64,000 bases of DNA from Leptospira langatensis (GTDB lineage: Bacteria; Spirochaetota; Leptospiria; Leptospirales; Leptospiraceae), in the NCBI RefSeq assembly GCF_004770615.1, contig NZ_RQER01000001.1, forward strand, positions 496,001 to 560,000. The letters are read 5' to 3'. The position numbers were made by a program, and so were the translations under genes. Below are positions 49,175-58,178 of this stretch, piece by piece. Below the pieces are notes generated by a model that saw only the letters and a program-made list of their open reading frames with translations, did no database searches and was not told the DNA's origin. How positions within the stretch are numbered: position 1 is the stretch's first letter; each line of letters opens with the position of its first letter.

Positions 49175-49600
49175 GTGGCCGATACCAAACAAGCTAACTA
49201 TTCGAATCAGTTTCGGATACAAATCCCGTCCCATCCGCGTTATGTAAGCGTAGCGCGGAATTTCGTTTATAACTTAGCGAGAGAATCCGGTTTCTCCCTG
49301 TACGACGCAGCCGATCTGAAATTGGCGGTGGGGGAGTGTCTTTTGAACGTGATCAAACACGCCTATTTAAGCAAACCGAATTATCCTATTTTTATAGAGA
49401 TCACCCTTCTGGATAATAGGATGGAAGTTCGCATCCGTGATTTCGGGATCCAGAAGAATATCTCCGAGATCCGAGGATACGATCCGGGAGATTATAGGGA
49501 AGAAGGGATCGGGCTCTATTTGGTGCGAAAACTTACTGACCATTTCTATATAGATCAGTCCGGCAAGGGAAATCGGCTCATTCTTACTAAGATGAAATAG
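49175..49600 (+). CDS. RsbW/SpoIIAB-like ATP-binding anti-sigma or switch kinase
   Basis: A 141-aa GHKL-ATPase protein from a GTG start, 15 bp after xerD. N box: LKLAVGECLLNVIKHAY (Glu and Asn of the ATP-Mg site); G1-like RIRDFGIQ; G2-like EEGIGLYLVRKLTD. Such proteins bind sigma factors and phosphorylate STAS anti-anti-sigma partners. No sigma factor is adjacent; a STAS protein occurs at 61575-61877 but is not linked. The role may also be in a stress-response partner-switching cascade elsewhere. Confidence 0.88.
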   Translation: MADTKQANYSNQFRIQIPSHPRYVSVARNFVYNLARESGFSLYDAADLKLAVGECLLNVIKHAYLSKPNYPIFIEITLLDNRMEVRIRDFGIQKNISEIRGYDPGDYREEGIGLYLVRKLTDHFYIDQSGKGNRLILTKMK

Positions 49601-49740
49601 TCGATAAAAATTTCTTTCCTGAAAATATTCCAAAGATAACGACTTGCAGAATATTCCACGGGTGAGTCAATTTTACCTATTCTATAGGGTTTCTTTCGCG
49701 ATTCCCGAAAAATACTATTACGAAAACTAGAAATACTTCC

Positions 49741-50133
49741 ATGAGAACTTCTTTCTTACTCTTTTTGATCCCTCTTTCGTTTATTCTGGATTGCAGAAAA
49801 GGACCTTCTCTTAGCCGGGATGAGGTCAAGGAACTGAGCCAAAGCTATATTAGGGAATTATGTAAAAAAAATTTGGAATGTTCGGCCGAATACATCGAGG
49901 CTCTTCCTTCGAAAGAGCAGGATTCTGCTAAGTCGGGATTTTCGTCCTTGGATCAGTGTATGATCGATCAAAAGGATCAGACGATTCTCCCGGACGACTA
50001 TGAAAAGGTTACGGACGATCAGATTGCTAAGGTAAAACGATGCATGGATGATCTACTCAAGACCCCTTGCACAGAAATGGAGCAATCCGGCGGGATCCCT
50101 TCTTGTAGGGAATTATTTCCGGACGAGGGCTGA
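49741..50133 (+). CDS. Cysteine-rich lipoprotein
   Basis: A 130-aa lipoprotein: signal peptide with lipobox FILDC (Cys18), followed by a small helical domain with six more cysteines (ELCKKNLEC, DQCM, RCMDD, PCTEM, SCREL), expected as disulfides. It looks like a leptospiral family of small Cys-rich lipoproteins; function unknown. The 140-bp region before it is AT-rich, with AATATTCCA occurring twice, and probably contains its promoter. It converges on the FapA gene with no gap. Confidence 0.75.
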   Translation: MRTSFLLFLIPLSFILDCRKGPSLSRDEVKELSQSYIRELCKKNLECSAEYIEALPSKEQDSAKSGFSSLDQCMIDQKDQTILPDDYEKVTDDQIAKVKRCMDDLLKTPCTEMEQSGGIPSCRELFPDEG

Positions 50134-51855
50134 TCAAGGGATCGAAGGATTTTCCGTTTCCGATGCTTCTTCTTGCAATAGGCCTAGGCGTTTCGGTTTT
50201 ACCTTGGAATGGGCGATCTGTCCATCTCCGCCCAAATACAGATAAGAGGGTCCCGGGATATCCTTTAATTTTACGCTGAATTTCTTATTCCTGCCCAGAT
50301 TCACTTCTACTCCGGGATAGATCTCCCTTTCCACTTCCACAAAGGAATTTCTGTCCGGGTCGAAGGATAAGATCGCGGACTGTTCTTGGGCGAACAGATT
50401 CTCTAAGATAGAATTGTATTTTTGTCGGATCGCCTGTAATTTTGGAAGGCTATCCTTTTCTTCCGGAGTTAAGGCTCTTCTTTGGGAATCGTCGTTGAGT
50501 TTTTGGATACTCGTGTCCACTTTCTTCAGGATGTCTTGGTTTTTTCGGATCTCCGATTTTAGTCCTTCCAATTCATAAAGAAGTTCTGGAGGCATTCCAC
50601 AGCTAAGGACAGTCTTCGTTTCTACAATGGCGCCTAACTTAGAACAGGTGATTGTCTTTCCGGAAACACATTGTCCTCCTATGATCTCTCCTCTTCCTCC
50701 TCGAACAACTATGGATTCACCGGCGATCAATTCGGAATGCATGGCGGCCTCCTCTATAAAGATGGAATTCTTTGCCTGCATCTTTCCTTGCTCCACGAAC
50801 TTAGCATAGATGTCTGAACCGGATTCGATCATTCCTCCGTTCCTTCCCATAAAGCCTCCGGAGAGAACAATATCTCCTTTTGCTTTCAGGAACACCTTAC
50901 CGACAGATTTCTTTACTATGATGGAACCGTCCGTTTCTAAAGTGAATCCGTCTGCGATCGATTCTTCTACTATGATGGTTCCCGGAAAATTGATGTTCCC
51001 AGTGGAAAAATCCACATTCTCCAAGAGGCAAACCTCATCCACTCGGATGATCCCGAATCTATCTATGATGGGTCTTCCGTCTATCAAAGCGAAGATAACG
51101 TTTCCGTCCTCTGAAGTCTTGATATTCGGACCGAGTTTCCATTCAGCAATCTTGCCTTCTTCGAAGTCCAAGACTTCTCCTTTTACGTTCTTACCCGCTT
51201 TTCCGGGAGAAGGAGAGATCTTTTCTGCTAGCTTCTGGTTCTTTTTCACACTTTGGATGATCTGTATATTTTTGAAGTCGACTCTTCCGAATTCGTCTTC
51301 TTCTAGAGTTGGTGTGCCCGGATGTTGGAATAAGATCCGAACATCTCCGTCTTTTCCAGGGACGGGCTGTTCTCCGTTTGCGACGAGTATTCTTTTTCCG
51401 TATTCTTCCGCCTCGGCGATCTTCTGGACCGCTTCGTCTATGATTCCGAATATTACCCCTTGCGAAGTAAGCTGGGAGAGTATCTCGTCCCTGGTCAGAA
51501 GTCTTCCTCCGAATTTGGGAGGATGTAGGATCCCAAAGACCTGCATTTTATCTTCGGTGATCTTGAGATCCAAGCTAGAAGGTTCCGGTTTCCCCGGCCA
51601 TTTTCCTACCAGGTGAGGTTCCGAGTCTTTTGTCTTCAAGATCCTCTTGATCTCATCTTCGGAGACTCCGCTGATCTTAAAAACGCTCAATCGCTTTAGG
51701 ATTTCTCGATATTCCACTTCCTTTCCCTTTTTTCCTGCGGGAAAGATCGTTAGGTAGGCGAGGCCATCTAGGTTTTCGATTTTAAAGAACCCATTCTCAT
51801 TCTCTTCTAGATCTTTCAAAAAGGATTCTGTAAAATTACTGATCGAGTCGCTCAT
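50134..51855 (-). CDS. FapA-domain protein (DUF342)
   Basis: A 573-aa protein of the FapA (flagellar assembly protein A, DUF342) family, from the ATG at 51855; an ATG at 51888 is also possible. The N-terminal part precedes the family core (DEAVQKIAEAEEYGKRILVANGEQPVPGKDG by ends 51370-51460), and a right-handed beta-helix with repeated SG-x-I-x-x-x-G-x-I units (about residues 270-420), then a coiled coil (about 430-500) and a C-terminal beta domain. FapA proteins influence flagellar or polar structures and are thought to be cytoplasmic. It is divergent from the following membrane gene. Confidence 0.88.
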   Translation of the reverse strand: MSDSISNFTESFLKDLEENENGFFKIENLDGLAYLTIFPAGKKGKEVEYREILKRLSVFKISGVSEDEIKRILKTKDSEPHLVGKWPGKPEPSSLDLKITEDKMQVFGILHPPKFGGRLLTRDEILSQLTSQGVIFGIIDEAVQKIAEAEEYGKRILVANGEQPVPGKDGDVRILFQHPGTPTLEEDEFGRVDFKNIQIIQSVKKNQKLAEKISPSPGKAGKNVKGEVLDFEEGKIAEWKLGPNIKTSEDGNVIFALIDGRPIIDRFGIIRVDEVCLLENVDFSTGNINFPGTIIVEESIADGFTLETDGSIIVKKSVGKVFLKAKGDIVLSGGFMGRNGGMIESGSDIYAKFVEQGKMQAKNSIFIEEAAMHSELIAGESIVVRGGRGEIIGGQCVSGKTITCSKLGAIVETKTVLSCGMPPELLYELEGLKSEIRKNQDILKKVDTSIQKLNDDSQRRALTPEEKDSLPKLQAIRQKYNSILENLFAQEQSAILSFDPDRNSFVEVEREIYPGVEVNLGRNKKFSVKLKDIPGPSYLYLGGDGQIAHSKVKPKRLGLLQEEASETENPSIP

Positions 51856-52063
51856 CCTGGGGGGCCGTTGTTGGAGAGTAAGTCCCATCCTATTTTTTAC
51901 AATCGAAAAGCAGGGAAAAGACTTTAGGGTTCCCGGAGAGAAAAACCGGGATTTCTTGTAGTATCTCCTACAGTTCAGACTGGATTCGAGATTATTTCGG
52001 TCTTTTTTCTAAAATTATGTCCTTGAAAAAGGCGAAAAGACGACCGATGATCCTAGAGAAACT

Positions 52064-52678
52064 ATGGCATTCAATCCATTCTCCATTCTGACCAAGGTTC
52101 GGGAATCCATTGACGGTATTTTAGGAAATCTTCCCCCGAACACAGTGAAGCTGATCGGAAGAGCAGGGCTTGCACTCGCTGTTTTGATCGGAGCGGTCCT
52201 GTCCTGGTTCAGTTTCCAGAGAGGTTTGGCCCTCGCGGGAGAAGAAGACCAGGCAAAAGAATTGGATCGCAAGGCATTATTTTTAGAAGATATAGAGAGA
52301 GATTATAATCGAAAGAGAAAGGAGATCCGCTGGAGCGATCCAACGTATTCGGATACCGGATCTTCTTCTTTGGATTTGGAAAGATACTCTTTAGATAAAC
52401 CGAAGGAAGGACCGAATTCTCCCAAGCCACAACTGGAAGAAACGGACACACTCGGGAATTCTCGCCGTAAGGATGGAGATTCGAAAGTATTTTTTCCGAC
52501 TGAGAATGAAAGACCTCCTAGAGAGGATTTGGGTCGTCCAGGCGCAAGCGATAGCGATTCTCCAAGATTGGAACCCAGTACCCAAAGACAACCAAGCTTA
52601 GAGACTAAGACCCAGCCGGACGATTCCAGATTGAGTCGTCCTCCTCGGAGAGAACAAAAACCGAAGATGGGCGAATGA
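52064..52678 (+). CDS. Membrane protein with disordered tail, unknown function
   Basis: A 204-aa protein with one membrane segment (about residues 27-50, LIGRAGLALAVLIGAVLSWF) after a short amphipathic start, then a long hydrophilic tail rich in Ser, Pro, Arg and Asp that should be disordered. No family recognised. Its stop overlaps the start of the next gene (ATGA), which encodes a TPR-bearing exported protein with a similar low-complexity stretch, so the two may work together. FapA is encoded divergently with about 210 bp between. Confidence 0.6.
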   Translation: MAFNPFSILTKVRESIDGILGNLPPNTVKLIGRAGLALAVLIGAVLSWFSFQRGLALAGEEDQAKELDRKALFLEDIERDYNRKRKEIRWSDPTYSDTGSSSLDLERYSLDKPKEGPNSPKPQLEETDTLGNSRRKDGDSKVFFPTENERPPREDLGRPGASDSDSPRLEPSTQRQPSLETKTQPDDSRLSRPPRREQKPKMGE

Positions 52679-53760
52679 GAATGAAACGATCTCTAACTTT
52701 CGTATTTCTCTTAACGTTCTTTTCTTTCGGGAATATTGATGCGGATTTTCCACTTCCTTTTCCGGAGAGAGCCGATCTCTCGGAGGGAACACAAGCCTCG
52801 AATGCGGAAGCTATAAGTCCTACTGCATCTTTAAATTCGCCAATAGAAACTTCTAACCAAGAAAATTCTTCCGGAACTGCCGCTGCCTCTCGAAAGTCTA
52901 GCTCATCTGCGGTTATAAGCGGAAACGCTTCCGATCAAACTACAAATTCAGGCTCGGGTCCGGACACTTCCAGTTCTACTGAAATGGCCACTGCTGGCCC
53001 AGAACGTACGTCTCCTTCTTCTGAAAGAAAAATAGGAGAAGAGAAGAAGTCTGTCGCAAAAGAGAAGAAGACCCGGCTTCCCAATCTTTCCGAAAAGAAG
53101 GAAAAGAAAAACGGCAAGAAGAAGGATGCACAGGATCCGAGTCAGGCCGCATTTGACAGAGGACTCCTACGTTTACGGAACGGGCAAAAGGACGCCGCCA
53201 AAGAGGAATTCAGTAAGGCTGCGACCACAGAGGGGAGCGCAAGCGCCCAAGCAAAATTAGAATTAGCTAAATTAGAAGATCAGAAAGCTCCGGAGGCGGA
53301 GGCTGCGGGAGCGGAAGACGATTCCAGATGGAAAACCTCTCTGGAAACAGCAAGATCCTTAAGGGCCCAAGGAAAGAATTCCGAGGCAGAATCCATTCTC
53401 TTAAGAGTCGCCACAGAAGGGAGCGGTGAATTCAGATCCAGAGCTCTCCTGCAATTAGGGGACATGCTATTTCGTTCCGGCCGTTACAGCGATGCCAGAG
53501 GTTATTTAATGGATTTCTGGAATCGCTTTGGAAAGACTTTCCCGAATGCGGAAGATCAAAACTCCAGGGAATTCAAGAGACAGAGAGAGGAAAAAGAACT
53601 GGGCGCCTATTTGCTTTTTAAGACCAGCTACAAAGCCGGAGAAGGGGAATGGGCTAAGAAATTCTTACGAAAATATCTAGAAAAGACCGTTTCCGAATCG
53701 GAGGGAGTGTATTCCCCCCTTCGTTCTGAAATGGAAACTCTCGCAAAGAGTAATCTTTAA
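52675..53760 (+). CDS. Exported protein with low-complexity linker and TPR-like repeats
   Basis: A 361-aa protein: signal peptide (about residues 1-24), a Ser/Thr/Glu-rich linker to residue about 120 ending in a Lys-rich KKEKKNGKKKD stretch, then TPR/tol-pal-like helical repeats (FDRGLLRLRNGQKDAAKEEFSKA, LETARSLRAQGKNSEAESILLR, LLQLGDMLFRSGRYSDARGYL by ends 53150-53520). The repeats resemble YbgF/BamD-type TPRs that bind envelope assembly partners. Function unknown. It overlaps the upstream membrane gene by 4 bp and converges on cheX. Confidence 0.75.
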   Translation: MRMKRSLTFVFLLTFFSFGNIDADFPLPFPERADLSEGTQASNAEAISPTASLNSPIETSNQENSSGTAAASRKSSSSAVISGNASDQTTNSGSGPDTSSSTEMATAGPERTSPSSERKIGEEKKSVAKEKKTRLPNLSEKKEKKNGKKKDAQDPSQAAFDRGLLRLRNGQKDAAKEEFSKAATTEGSASAQAKLELAKLEDQKAPEAEAAGAEDDSRWKTSLETARSLRAQGKNSEAESILLRVATEGSGEFRSRALLQLGDMLFRSGRYSDARGYLMDFWNRFGKTFPNAEDQNSREFKRQREEKELGAYLLFKTSYKAGEGEWAKKFLRKYLEKTVSESEGVYSPLRSEMETLAKSNL

Positions 53761-53773
53761 GAAAATCTAATAT

Positions 53774-54238
53774 TTAAGTTAAGGAAACGTTTACTTCCAA
53801 TTTTCCGAATTTGGAAAATAGGCTGATCCCAAGCGCCTGCTTTTTAGGGATCTTAATCGTTTCATTCTTTGCATCAACGATATTCGGCGCAGTGATCTCG
53901 ATCGACTGACCTGCGGTCGCGAAGATATTCATCGCGTTACCTGTAGTCATGTTCGCGATCTCTCCTAGTATATCCTTATATTCGTTCTTGATATCGTCGT
54001 CGCTCATACCGGGCATGAGTTTTTTCGCGATCTTATAGGCCGCGTCATAGTTCAGACCGTACACTACTTCGCCATTGAAAGTTCCTAGAACCCCGATGAT
54101 GATCGCGAGTTCCAGAGTGGTTTCGGCTGTGTCCTTGATCCCGATCTTACCGCGGATCAAATCTGTTTGCAGTATGTCTCGGAAAACGATGGTAGCCGCT
54201 TCCAAGAACGGATTCACTAATTCGGCGCGGATTTGCAT
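53774..54238 (-). CDS. cheX: CheX-like chemotaxis phosphatase
   Basis: A 154-aa CheC/CheX-family protein. The phosphatase signature E-x-x-N is at E93-N96 (LGEIANMTTGNAMN), and the N-terminal (ELVNPFLEAATIVFRDIL) and central (TFNGEVVYGLN) segments match CheX. CheX dephosphorylates CheY-P and so resets the flagellar motor signal; spirochaetes use CheX where enteric bacteria use CheZ. The one-nucleotide overlap with the stop of the SurA/PpiD-like gene upstream couples translation. No other chemotaxis gene is in the window. Confidence 0.9.
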   Translation of the reverse strand: MQIRAELVNPFLEAATIVFRDILQTDLIRGKIGIKDTAETTLELAIIIGVLGTFNGEVVYGLNYDAAYKIAKKLMPGMSDDDIKNEYKDILGEIANMTTGNAMNIFATAGQSIEITAPNIVDAKNETIKIPKKQALGISLFSKFGKLEVNVSLT

Positions 54239-55452
54239 TATTCCTCCGAAGCGGACCTCGCTAAACGTTCTACGGTAATCTCATTCTCTAAGGATTGAGG
54301 GATTTCCATTAGTATGCCGCTGACAACACTTGCAGAATCTCTAATTCTCAAGAAAGAAGGATCCGGTGCTCCGAATTGGAGCTTGGAGAAGGCTACGATT
54401 GCGTATTTATCTCCATCTCTGTACGGTCCTATATTCTTCTTTTGCGCAAGCCCAGGAGTGCTTAGATCTTGCAAGAACTTAGAATCTGCCAATAAAGAGA
54501 AATTGTCCTTGCCGGAACTCATTTTCTTTAGATCGGAAAGAGGTCTGTTTCTCAAAGAGATCGGGGCCTTACCTAAGAATTTCGCGATTTTTTGTAAGCC
54601 GTCAGGTTCATTTTGTAAAGCGATTAGTTTCGCTTTTACGGATTCCAAAGCGTTTTTACGAGCTTCTACCTTGTACTTTCCTTTTAAGACGGTTTTTCTT
54701 TCTTCAAAAGGAATAGGTTTGCCGTCTTTTCCTTTAGGAGAATTCGGATCAGCGATCTCTTTCTGGTACAGTTCCTGTAACTGAGCTTCACTCGGTTCTA
54801 AACTTTGTTCCGCCAATTTGGAAATATCATCTTCCGAATAAACGACTGCATCCAAATCGATCTTAGCTCCGGATGCCTCGGATTGTACTTCTAATTCTCC
54901 GTCTGTACGACGCAGATCAGTTTGCAAGAAATTCTGCTGAACGTTTTGTTGCACGGTGGCTTCTATCCGAAAACGAATCGGTGCTTCTTGGAGGAGTTGA
55001 CGGTAAATTTGCTCCGGTTTCTTCAAATCTTCTTCGGAATATCCCGCTCCACGGTAGGAATTCTTAGAATTTTTTTGCGCCTCGTCCCAGAGAGCCTGTC
55101 GAATTCCTTCTTCCGAATAAGTGTACCCGATCCCCCGCGCGAGTTTATTCAGGATATAAAATCTTTTTAGGATCATGAAGGCACATTCGGCTAATTGACC
55201 TTCCGAACCTTGGCCACCGAAATACATATAGCATTGTCTTCTTGCGGCGTTGAAAAAATCCATCGGAACGTCGGAGCCGTCTATTCTACCGGCGCTGATA
55301 TTTGCTTTGCCTGTGAGCATATCCAAACCTGCCTGTTCCACATCCGGCTTTAAGAGCATGATGACCAACATGAGGACTAGAATGCCTAGGAAAACGGCGG
55401 ACCCCACCTTGAATAATAGATCTTTGATTGAAATTCCTTCTGGCTTTGTCAT
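54238..55452 (-). CDS. SurA/PpiD-like membrane-anchored chaperone-like protein
   Basis: A 404-aa protein from the ATG at 55452; a longer frame to 55551 lacks a sensible signal. One membrane segment near the N-terminus (about residues 14-33, VFLGILVLMLVIMLL), then an alpha-helical SurA_N-type domain (FNAARRQCYMYF, FMILKRFYILNKLARGIGY, IRQALWDEAQKN) and a C-terminal half with paired helices. It lacks an obvious parvulin catalytic domain, so it resembles PpiD/SurA chaperones without the isomerase part. It probably assists folding of exported proteins. It is coupled to cheX. Confidence 0.7.
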   Translation of the reverse strand: MTKPEGISIKDLLFKVGSAVFLGILVLMLVIMLLKPDVEQAGLDMLTGKANISAGRIDGSDVPMDFFNAARRQCYMYFGGQGSEGQLAECAFMILKRFYILNKLARGIGYTYSEEGIRQALWDEAQKNSKNSYRGAGYSEEDLKKPEQIYRQLLQEAPIRFRIEATVQQNVQQNFLQTDLRRTDGELEVQSEASGAKIDLDAVVYSEDDISKLAEQSLEPSEAQLQELYQKEIADPNSPKGKDGKPIPFEERKTVLKGKYKVEARKNALESVKAKLIALQNEPDGLQKIAKFLGKAPISLRNRPLSDLKKMSSGKDNFSLLADSKFLQDLSTPGLAQKKNIGPYRDGDKYAIVAFSKLQFGAPDPSFLRIRDSASVVSGILMEIPQSLENEITVERLARSASEE

Positions 55453-55554
55453 AAAACTACGTTTCAAGGAAGCCTCACCCGCGCCAAGAATCTGTAAAGG
55501 AGAAAAACCCACGAAAAATGCTTCAGAAAGCCGCGATTTTGATAGATACATATA

Positions 55555-56283
55555 ATGATGCTCTATATTGCCTTAGCTCTGATTTTGGTGGGAATTCTCT
55601 GCTTTATTTACGTATCATTCCAACCCAATTCCAAAACGGAGTCCGGATCTAGCGGATTTTCCAGAGGGAATTCTGTTCCTTCTTCTAAGGAGAAAAAAGT
55701 CTCGCAGGACGCGCTTGCTTCTATGAAGAAGGGCGGGCGCTCCGAGATGTACGCACAAATGGATCAGGCATTTGCGGAAGAGAGAAAGATCCGTCCTTAT
55801 TCCCAAAGACAGAAAGAAGAAACATTTTCCAGGGAGCCAGAGGCCTTCGAGACGGTTAGCCAAGAAGAGATCGTTACTCGCCCTTTGGAAGAAGAGCGTA
55901 AGCCGGAGATCAGAGAAATACATACGAAGCAGGAAGAAACTCATGCTTCTCCTAAGGAAGAAGAATGGTCTATGGAAGGGATCCTCTTCCTGGACCTTTC
56001 CGGGAGACTGCCTTATGAATCCTTAAAAGAAAAATTAAGACCGGAAAGCTTGAAAGGTTTTAGGAGAATGGGTAAGGGAATTATTCGAGAGATCCCTGGC
56101 GGATTTAGGTTCCAGGCTAGTAATTCTGAGTTCAGTTATAAGTTGAGCGAAGTAGAGAAGATCATATTCTATGATGAGGGATTCGCTCTTCTTCCCTTAA
56201 AGCGGGAATATCCTACGCCCGTATTTCTCACGAAAGACAGCGAGAAATTCAAATCGTATTTGGAATATACGGCAGGCACTTAA
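55555..56283 (+). CDS. Membrane-anchored protein of unknown function
   Basis: A 242-aa protein with one N-terminal membrane segment (residues 3-20), a long charged, probably disordered linker (about 25-140, rich in Glu, Lys and Ser), and a C-terminal domain of about 95 residues with alternating strands (GILFLDLSGRLPYESL, GKGIIREIPGGFRFQ, EKIIFYDEGFALLPL by ends 55978-56190). No family recognised. The gene starts 4 bp after the possible upstream start of the divergent SurA/PpiD-like gene. Confidence 0.65.
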   Translation: MMLYIALALILVGILCFIYVSFQPNSKTESGSSGFSRGNSVPSSKEKKVSQDALASMKKGGRSEMYAQMDQAFAEERKIRPYSQRQKEETFSREPEAFETVSQEEIVTRPLEEERKPEIREIHTKQEETHASPKEEEWSMEGILFLDLSGRLPYESLKEKLRPESLKGFRRMGKGIIREIPGGFRFQASNSEFSYKLSEVEKIIFYDEGFALLPLKREYPTPVFLTKDSEKFKSYLEYTAGT

Positions 56284-56302
56284 AGACCTGCCGAATCTAG
56301 AA

Positions 56303-57061
56303 TTATCTTCCTTCGACCTGCAATAGCTTAGTGGTCTTGACTAAGACTCGAATGATCGCGTAGAAAGCTGCTCCCGCTCCAAACGCCCAGATCTGAGGCT
56401 CGGTGATCGCCTCCCATGGTTCCTGCCAAGAGAAGAATCCGTTCAGAAAATTCGCTCCGAAATCGAATAACACGAAGATGACAACGATCCCGAAGAGACT
56501 AGGATATTCTCTTTTTAGGATATTACGGAAAGAGAAACCTAATTTCGGTTTTACGTATCCGGAGAATTTCGGCAGGAAAGCAGGGATCTGATTGGCCCAG
56601 GAGAGGTAATCATTCCCGAATTTATCTCTTAGGAATTTCTCCTCTGCAAACATTATTCTTTCATAATAGATCGCGAAGAATAAGCAAAATACAAGAGTTA
56701 GAGGCACGTCCCTGAAATAGAGAACAGGGCCGAGATACATGAGGAAATTTCCCAAATAGAGCGGATGGCGGACCAAGGAGTAGATCCCTTCTTGGTTGAC
56801 CAAGTCGGCGACTTGTTCCTTTGTATTTCTTCCGGAAGTACGGGCAGGCGCATAACCGATCACGAAGCAGCGCGCTGCGAGGCCTAGTAGGCTTACTGCA
56901 AAGCAGAAAGCCACATAGTATAAATTCGTTTCGTAAGAATCGTTTAGGAATTTAAAATCTTTTAAGGAATATAAGCAAAGAAGCAGAATGAAACCGGGGA
57001 TATAGGATCTCCAACGAAATAGAAAATTTCCTTGTTTATCCAGCTCTTCTATCAGTGCCAT
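56303..57061 (-). CDS. Isoprenylcysteine-carboxyl-methyltransferase-like membrane protein
   Basis: A 252-aa membrane protein with about six membrane segments. The C-terminal catalytic motif of the ICMT/phospholipid-methyltransferase superfamily is clear: EGIYSLVRHPLYLGNFLMYLG, then YYERIMFAEEKFLRDKFGNDYLSW (56630-56760). Members methylate prenylated or lipid substrates; in bacteria they often act on unknown lipids. Good AAGGA precedes the ATG. Neighbours are the convergent anchored protein and the DUF4340 gene, neither obviously linked. Confidence 0.85.
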   Translation of the reverse strand: MALIEELDKQGNFLFRWRSYIPGFILLLCLYSLKDFKFLNDSYETNLYYVAFCFAVSLLGLAARCFVIGYAPARTSGRNTKEQVADLVNQEGIYSLVRHPLYLGNFLMYLGPVLYFRDVPLTLVFCLFFAIYYERIMFAEEKFLRDKFGNDYLSWANQIPAFLPKFSGYVKPKLGFSFRNILKREYPSLFGIVVIFVLFDFGANFLNGFFSWQEPWEAITEPQIWAFGAGAAFYAIIRVLVKTTKLLQVEGR

Positions 57062-57155
57062 ATGATTTCCTTTTTGGGAAAGATGTATTAAGGAAGGAAA
57101 CTTTGGTCCGGTCTATATGTCAACCCATTGATTTGGCTTCCATCTAAGTAAGGAG

Positions 57156-58178
57156 TTAAAAGCCCTTATTTGTAGGGAGAGTGCGGGTCGTAAATTCGGA
57201 GAGGTCTTTTTGCAAGATCGGCTCTAGATTCCAAGGATCCAAAACCAATTTGTATTCTAGATCCTTCTTCTGAAAAATAAAGCTGCCTAGTTTTGTGACT
57301 CCGATCGGATGTATCGTATAATGATCCGTGCTTGTCTTGATCTCTATTTTAAAATTCTGTTTAGGGGGAAGGGGACGGATCTCTTCGGTTCTATCCAGTA
57401 GGACTTCGTCTGCATTCAATTTCTTAATGGCTTGGATGAATGTTTCTACTTCTTCCGGGTTTGCTTGGATCTCTTGGCCGGAGACTTTGACGATCCAATT
57501 CTCTCCGTCTGCGAGCAAAACAAAACCTTCGTTTCTGGACGCGCTTGTAACTGATACTTCCAATACGAGTTCTCTGGACGGAAAGTCAGGGATTAAATTT
57601 CGGCTGATAAAGAAGTCCTGCTTTCCGGCGCCTGTGACCAATTTTAAGTTTTCTTTAACTAGCCAGATGCGGTTTTTTTCGTCCATTACATAAGTTCCGG
57701 ATGCCTTAGGAGCTCTCGCTCCAAGTAGGATCTTTCCAAGGGAATTTCCGGAAACGTCCTTGAATTCCAGCACAGGTTCGTCTCCATCTAATCCGAATTC
57801 CTCCAAAGGAGAAGGATGAGAATTGGAATCCGACAATAGAGTGAACCTTCTCATGGAAAGACAGGTGTGGATCAGTTCTTCTATCCTTGCCTTGTCTCCG
57901 GGAGCCTTGGTATCCTTACCCAAACGCACTGTCCATCCATCCAGATCCCGATTGAGAACGCTCTCTTGGCCCTTTCTTCCGCTGATAATGGTTTGGATCC
58001 TTTCGGGATCGATCTCAAAGAATGGATCCGCATTCGCATATGTATTCTGGAATTTTCCGAACGGATCCCTTACTAAGAGCAGAAGTATTCCTAAGATCAG
58101 GTTGAGTAAGAATAACCCGATCCCGGGATATTCTCTGATCTTTTCTATTGCTTGTCCGAACAAGAGAGTTCGTTTCAT
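57156..58178 (-). CDS. DUF4340 protein of a Gld-type ABC operon
   Basis: A 340-aa protein with one N-terminal membrane segment (about residues 17-37, GIGLFLLNLILGILLLLV) and an extracytoplasmic DUF4340 domain of repeated beta-alpha units: a first copy with FFEIDPERIQTIISG and a second with SRELVLEVSVTS and the NEGFVLLADGENWIVKVSG strands. DUF4340 proteins accompany GldG-type proteins in ABC operons of unknown substrate. Last gene of the four-gene unit 57156-61523; its ATG overlaps the GldG stop (ATGA). Confidence 0.85.
   Translation of the reverse strand: MKRTLLFGQAIEKIREYPGIGLFLLNLILGILLLLVRDPFGKFQNTYANADPFFEIDPERIQTIISGRKGQESVLNRDLDGWTVRLGKDTKAPGDKARIEELIHTCLSMRRFTLLSDSNSHPSPLEEFGLDGDEPVLEFKDVSGNSLGKILLGARAPKASGTYVMDEKNRIWLVKENLKLVTGAGKQDFFISRNLIPDFPSRELVLEVSVTSASRNEGFVLLADGENWIVKVSGQEIQANPEEVETFIQAIKKLNADEVLLDRTEEIRPLPPKQNFKIEIKTSTDHYTIHPIGVTKLGSFIFQKKDLEYKLVLDPWNLEPILQKDLSEFTTRTLPTNKGF

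Noticed and set aside
50810..51616. 268-codon plus-strand frame
   Set aside because: Antisense to the FapA core, which has conserved repeats and motifs; the antisense protein has no recognisable pattern.
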